Assembly: GCA_016926595.1 (NCBI GenBank) | Contig: JAFGOG010000595.1 | Span: 1 to 7,632 of the forward strand | Direction of reading: 5' to 3' | DNA: 7,632 bases | Source of the DNA: Anaerolineae bacterium | GTDB taxonomy: Bacteria > Chloroflexota > Anaerolineae > JAAYZQ01 | Shown here: piece after piece, positions 6,147 through 7,632 of the stretch | How the letters are laid out: each line of letters starts with the position of its first letter | Numbering within the stretch: the stretch's first letter is position 1 | The notes under the pieces: generated by a model | The model's database searches: none | Told to the model about the DNA's origin: nothing | Seen by the model: the letters and a program-made list of their open reading frames with translations, nothing else | Made by a program: the position numbers and the translations under genes

Positions 6147-7247
6147 ATGGTGCATCCATATCTAACCCTTACGTTGCAGGGCGATCCTTATGCCATGGGG
6201 TGGCAACACGGACAGCAGGTCCGCGGGCTCAGGCCCCAGATCGCCGAGGCCATGGCTGCCCGCTTTGACCAGGTCGAGCAGGACGATCTCGACGACCGCT
6301 TTGAAACGCTGCTGCGCGAGACCCGCGAAATGATCCAGCAGATCGACACGCCGCTGCTGGAGATGATCCGCGGCCAAGCCGAGGCGCTGGATCTCGAGTT
6401 CGAGACCCTATTGCGCTACGACCTGGTCAGCTATCTGCGCGACGACCTGCTGGTCCGCCGGGCTCTGAGCAGCGAGGGCTGCACCACCTGGGCGGCATCT
6501 AGGGGATGCACCGCCGACCGGCAGCCGATCCTGGTCAAGAACCGCGACTATCTCCCCGAACACCTTCCCCTACAGGTACTGGTCCGGGCTGCGCCCGAGC
6601 GCGGCTACCGCTATCTCTATGTCAGCAGCGCCGGCAGCCCCGGGGTATTCAGCGCCGGCATCAACCAGGCCGGCCTGGCCGTCGCCGACACCCATGTCTA
6701 TTCCAGCGACCTTGGCCCAGGCCTGCCCGACTATGCGACCATGATGCATCTCCTGGAGGATCACAACCGGGTGTCCTCTGCGCTGGACTATTTGCGTTCG
6801 GTCCCCCGCCTGGGGCGCAACAACCTCATCCTGGCCGACGAGCAGGGACACCTGGCCGTCTTTGAGAGCGGCAACCGCCGCTTTGGGCTATTCGAGGTAC
6901 ATGGCGGCGCGCTGGTGAACACCAACCACTTTGCCAGCGCCGAGATGCAAGAGTTCTATGTCAACGTCGATCCGCCAGAGGCCCGGGGCCGTACATTCCG
7001 GCGTCACGGCTCGGTGTCCGCGGCATTGCACGAGGCGTGGGGCAGCGTCGACGTGCCGTTCGCCCAGCAGTTGATGGCCTCCCACGACGGTCCCTTGTCC
7101 TCCCTTTGCTGCCATCCGGAGGCGAACACCCGCGTGACCACCATTTCGGCCAGCATCTTGCTGCCCGCCCAACGCAAGCTGCTCTTCTGCCACGGCCTGC
7201 CTTGCCAGGGTCGCTACGACGAGTACGCGCTGGAAGCAGAGGCCTGA
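6147..7247 (+). CDS. C45-family N-terminal-nucleophile acyltransferase/amidohydrolase (acyl-CoA:6-APA acyltransferase-like)
   Basis: This 366-aa protein resembles the isopenicillin-N acyltransferase (AAT, peptidase C45) family. These precursors cleave themselves to free a catalytic Cys. The expected cleavage site is Gly111-Cys112 in SEGCTTWAA, which matches the GCTT processing motif of penicillin AAT and would give chains of about 111 and 255 residues. Other family features are DPYAMGWQHGQQVR near the N-terminus (13-26), VKNRDY (130-135), SAGSPGVFSAGINQAGLAVAD (161-181), VNTNHF (257-262), LCCHP (320-324) and TTISASILLP...HGLPCQ (331-354). There is no signal peptide, so it should act in the cytoplasm. 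It starts 12 bases after the RpiR stop and ends 4 bases before the next gene, so it is clearly co-transcribed. Bacterial members hydrolyse or transfer acyl groups on amino compounds; here an N-acyl amino acid, an amide or a lactam is a reasonable guess. The substrate is unknown. Confidence 0.9.
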   Translation: MVHPYLTLTLQGDPYAMGWQHGQQVRGLRPQIAEAMAARFDQVEQDDLDDRFETLLRETREMIQQIDTPLLEMIRGQAEALDLEFETLLRYDLVSYLRDDLLVRRALSSEGCTTWAASRGCTADRQPILVKNRDYLPEHLPLQVLVRAAPERGYRYLYVSSAGSPGVFSAGINQAGLAVADTHVYSSDLGPGLPDYATMMHLLEDHNRVSSALDYLRSVPRLGRNNLILADEQGHLAVFESGNRRFGLFEVHGGALVNTNHFASAEMQEFYVNVDPPEARGRTFRRHGSVSAALHEAWGSVDVPFAQQLMASHDGPLSSLCCHPEANTRVTTISASILLPAQRKLLFCHGLPCQGRYDEYALEAEA

Positions 7248-7251
7248 GGCC

Positions 7252-7632
7252 ATGGAATTGCTCAAGATCACCATCTGCGGCGGGGGCAACGGAGCGCAGA
7301 CCCTGATGCCCATCGCCGCCCGCGGCCTGGGCTGCCTGGTAGACATGTATGCCCCACTCGGCGACGAGGCGCAGCGGCTGCGCGCGGGTATAGAGGCGCA
7401 CGGCGGCCTGGAGGTCGCCGGCGCCGTGCAGGCCACAGCCCGGCCGCACCGGATCAGCGCCGACCCGGCCCAGGTGATCCCCGGTTCGGAGGTGGTGGTC
7501 CTGGTGCTGCCCGCCCTTGCCCACGAGGCCACCCTGCGGCAGATCGCCCCCTACCTGGACCAGGGCGCGTGGCTCGGGGCCATCCCGGCGCGGGGCGGAT
7601 TTGACTATTGCGCCGCGCCCATCCTTCGGGAA
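7252..7632 (+). CDS. Second octopine/nopaline-type opine dehydrogenase, N-terminal part only
   Basis: The frame from ATG 7252 is open to the right edge (127 codons, no stop), so about two thirds of the protein lies outside the window. The visible part is the Rossmann domain: ITICGGGNGAQTLMPIAARG (6-25) with a GGGNGA dinucleotide loop, a second strand ending VDMYAPLGDEAQRL (30-43), VVLVLPALAHEATLRQIAPYL (82-102) and GAIPARGGFDYCAAPIL (109-125). The VLPALAH block parallels VVLPASAH of the first dehydrogenase. The GGGNGA loop and IPARGGFDY differ and look more like the invertebrate octopine-dehydrogenase branch. It starts 4 bases after the C45 stop, with AGAGG (7238-7242) 9 bases upstream inside the end of that gene, so translation is probably coupled. 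The catalytic His/Arg/Asp region is not in the window. Confidence 0.85.
   Translation, partial: MELLKITICGGGNGAQTLMPIAARGLGCLVDMYAPLGDEAQRLRAGIEAHGGLEVAGAVQATARPHRISADPAQVIPGSEVVVLVLPALAHEATLRQIAPYLDQGAWLGAIPARGGFDYCAAPILRE

Overview
This is a GC-rich, gene-dense bacterial window with two transcription units that diverge from one AT-rich control region (about 2070-2325). The substrate-binding lipoprotein on the minus strand has, after its lipobox, a long Val/Thr/Pro/Glu-rich linker (VKETVIVPGT...VEKVITPTP). This style is common in Chloroflexota (Anaerolineae/Caldilineae-type) solute-binding proteins, so a Chloroflexota origin is my best guess. It is an inference from style, not a phylogenetic result.

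The left arm reads leftwards. A MurR/RpiR-family regulator (1176-2069, GTG start) is followed by a family-5 (peptide/nickel/opine-type) ABC substrate-binding lipoprotein (1055 to beyond the left edge). A weak terminator-like hairpin lies between them. The central control region holds a textbook sigma70-type promoter pointing right (TTGACA, 17 bp, TATAAT, with an extended -10 TG), a weaker promoter pointing left, and a cluster of GAAA...TTTC inverted repeats that may be operators for one of the RpiR proteins.

The right arm reads rightwards as a compact operon of five genes. First is a 560-aa protein with an N-terminal cobalamin-binding domain and a barrel-like remainder that resembles glutamate (methylaspartate) mutase E-type proteins (2326-4008). 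Next come an octopine/nopaline-type opine dehydrogenase (4104-5231), a second RpiR regulator with a canonical SIS signature (5265-6134), and a C45-family N-terminal-nucleophile acyltransferase/amidohydrolase (6147-7247). Last is the start of a second, divergent opine dehydrogenase cut by the right edge (7252-7632).

Taken together, the window looks like an uptake and metabolism locus for an amino-acid-derived compound, probably an N-substituted amino acid (opine, N-carboxyalkyl or N-acyl amino acid). The lipoprotein would capture the ligand, the C45 enzyme would cleave or form an amide bond, the two opine dehydrogenases would split or make secondary-amine linkages between an amino acid and a 2-oxo acid, and the B12 protein would rearrange or otherwise process a carbon skeleton. 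The RpiR regulators would sense a (phospho)metabolite. The combination of a B12 protein, two opine dehydrogenases and a C45 hydrolase does not match a pathway I recognise, and is the main point of interest. No RNA genes, insertion sequences, CRISPR arrays or long repeats were seen, and no stretch over 300 bases lacks a gene.
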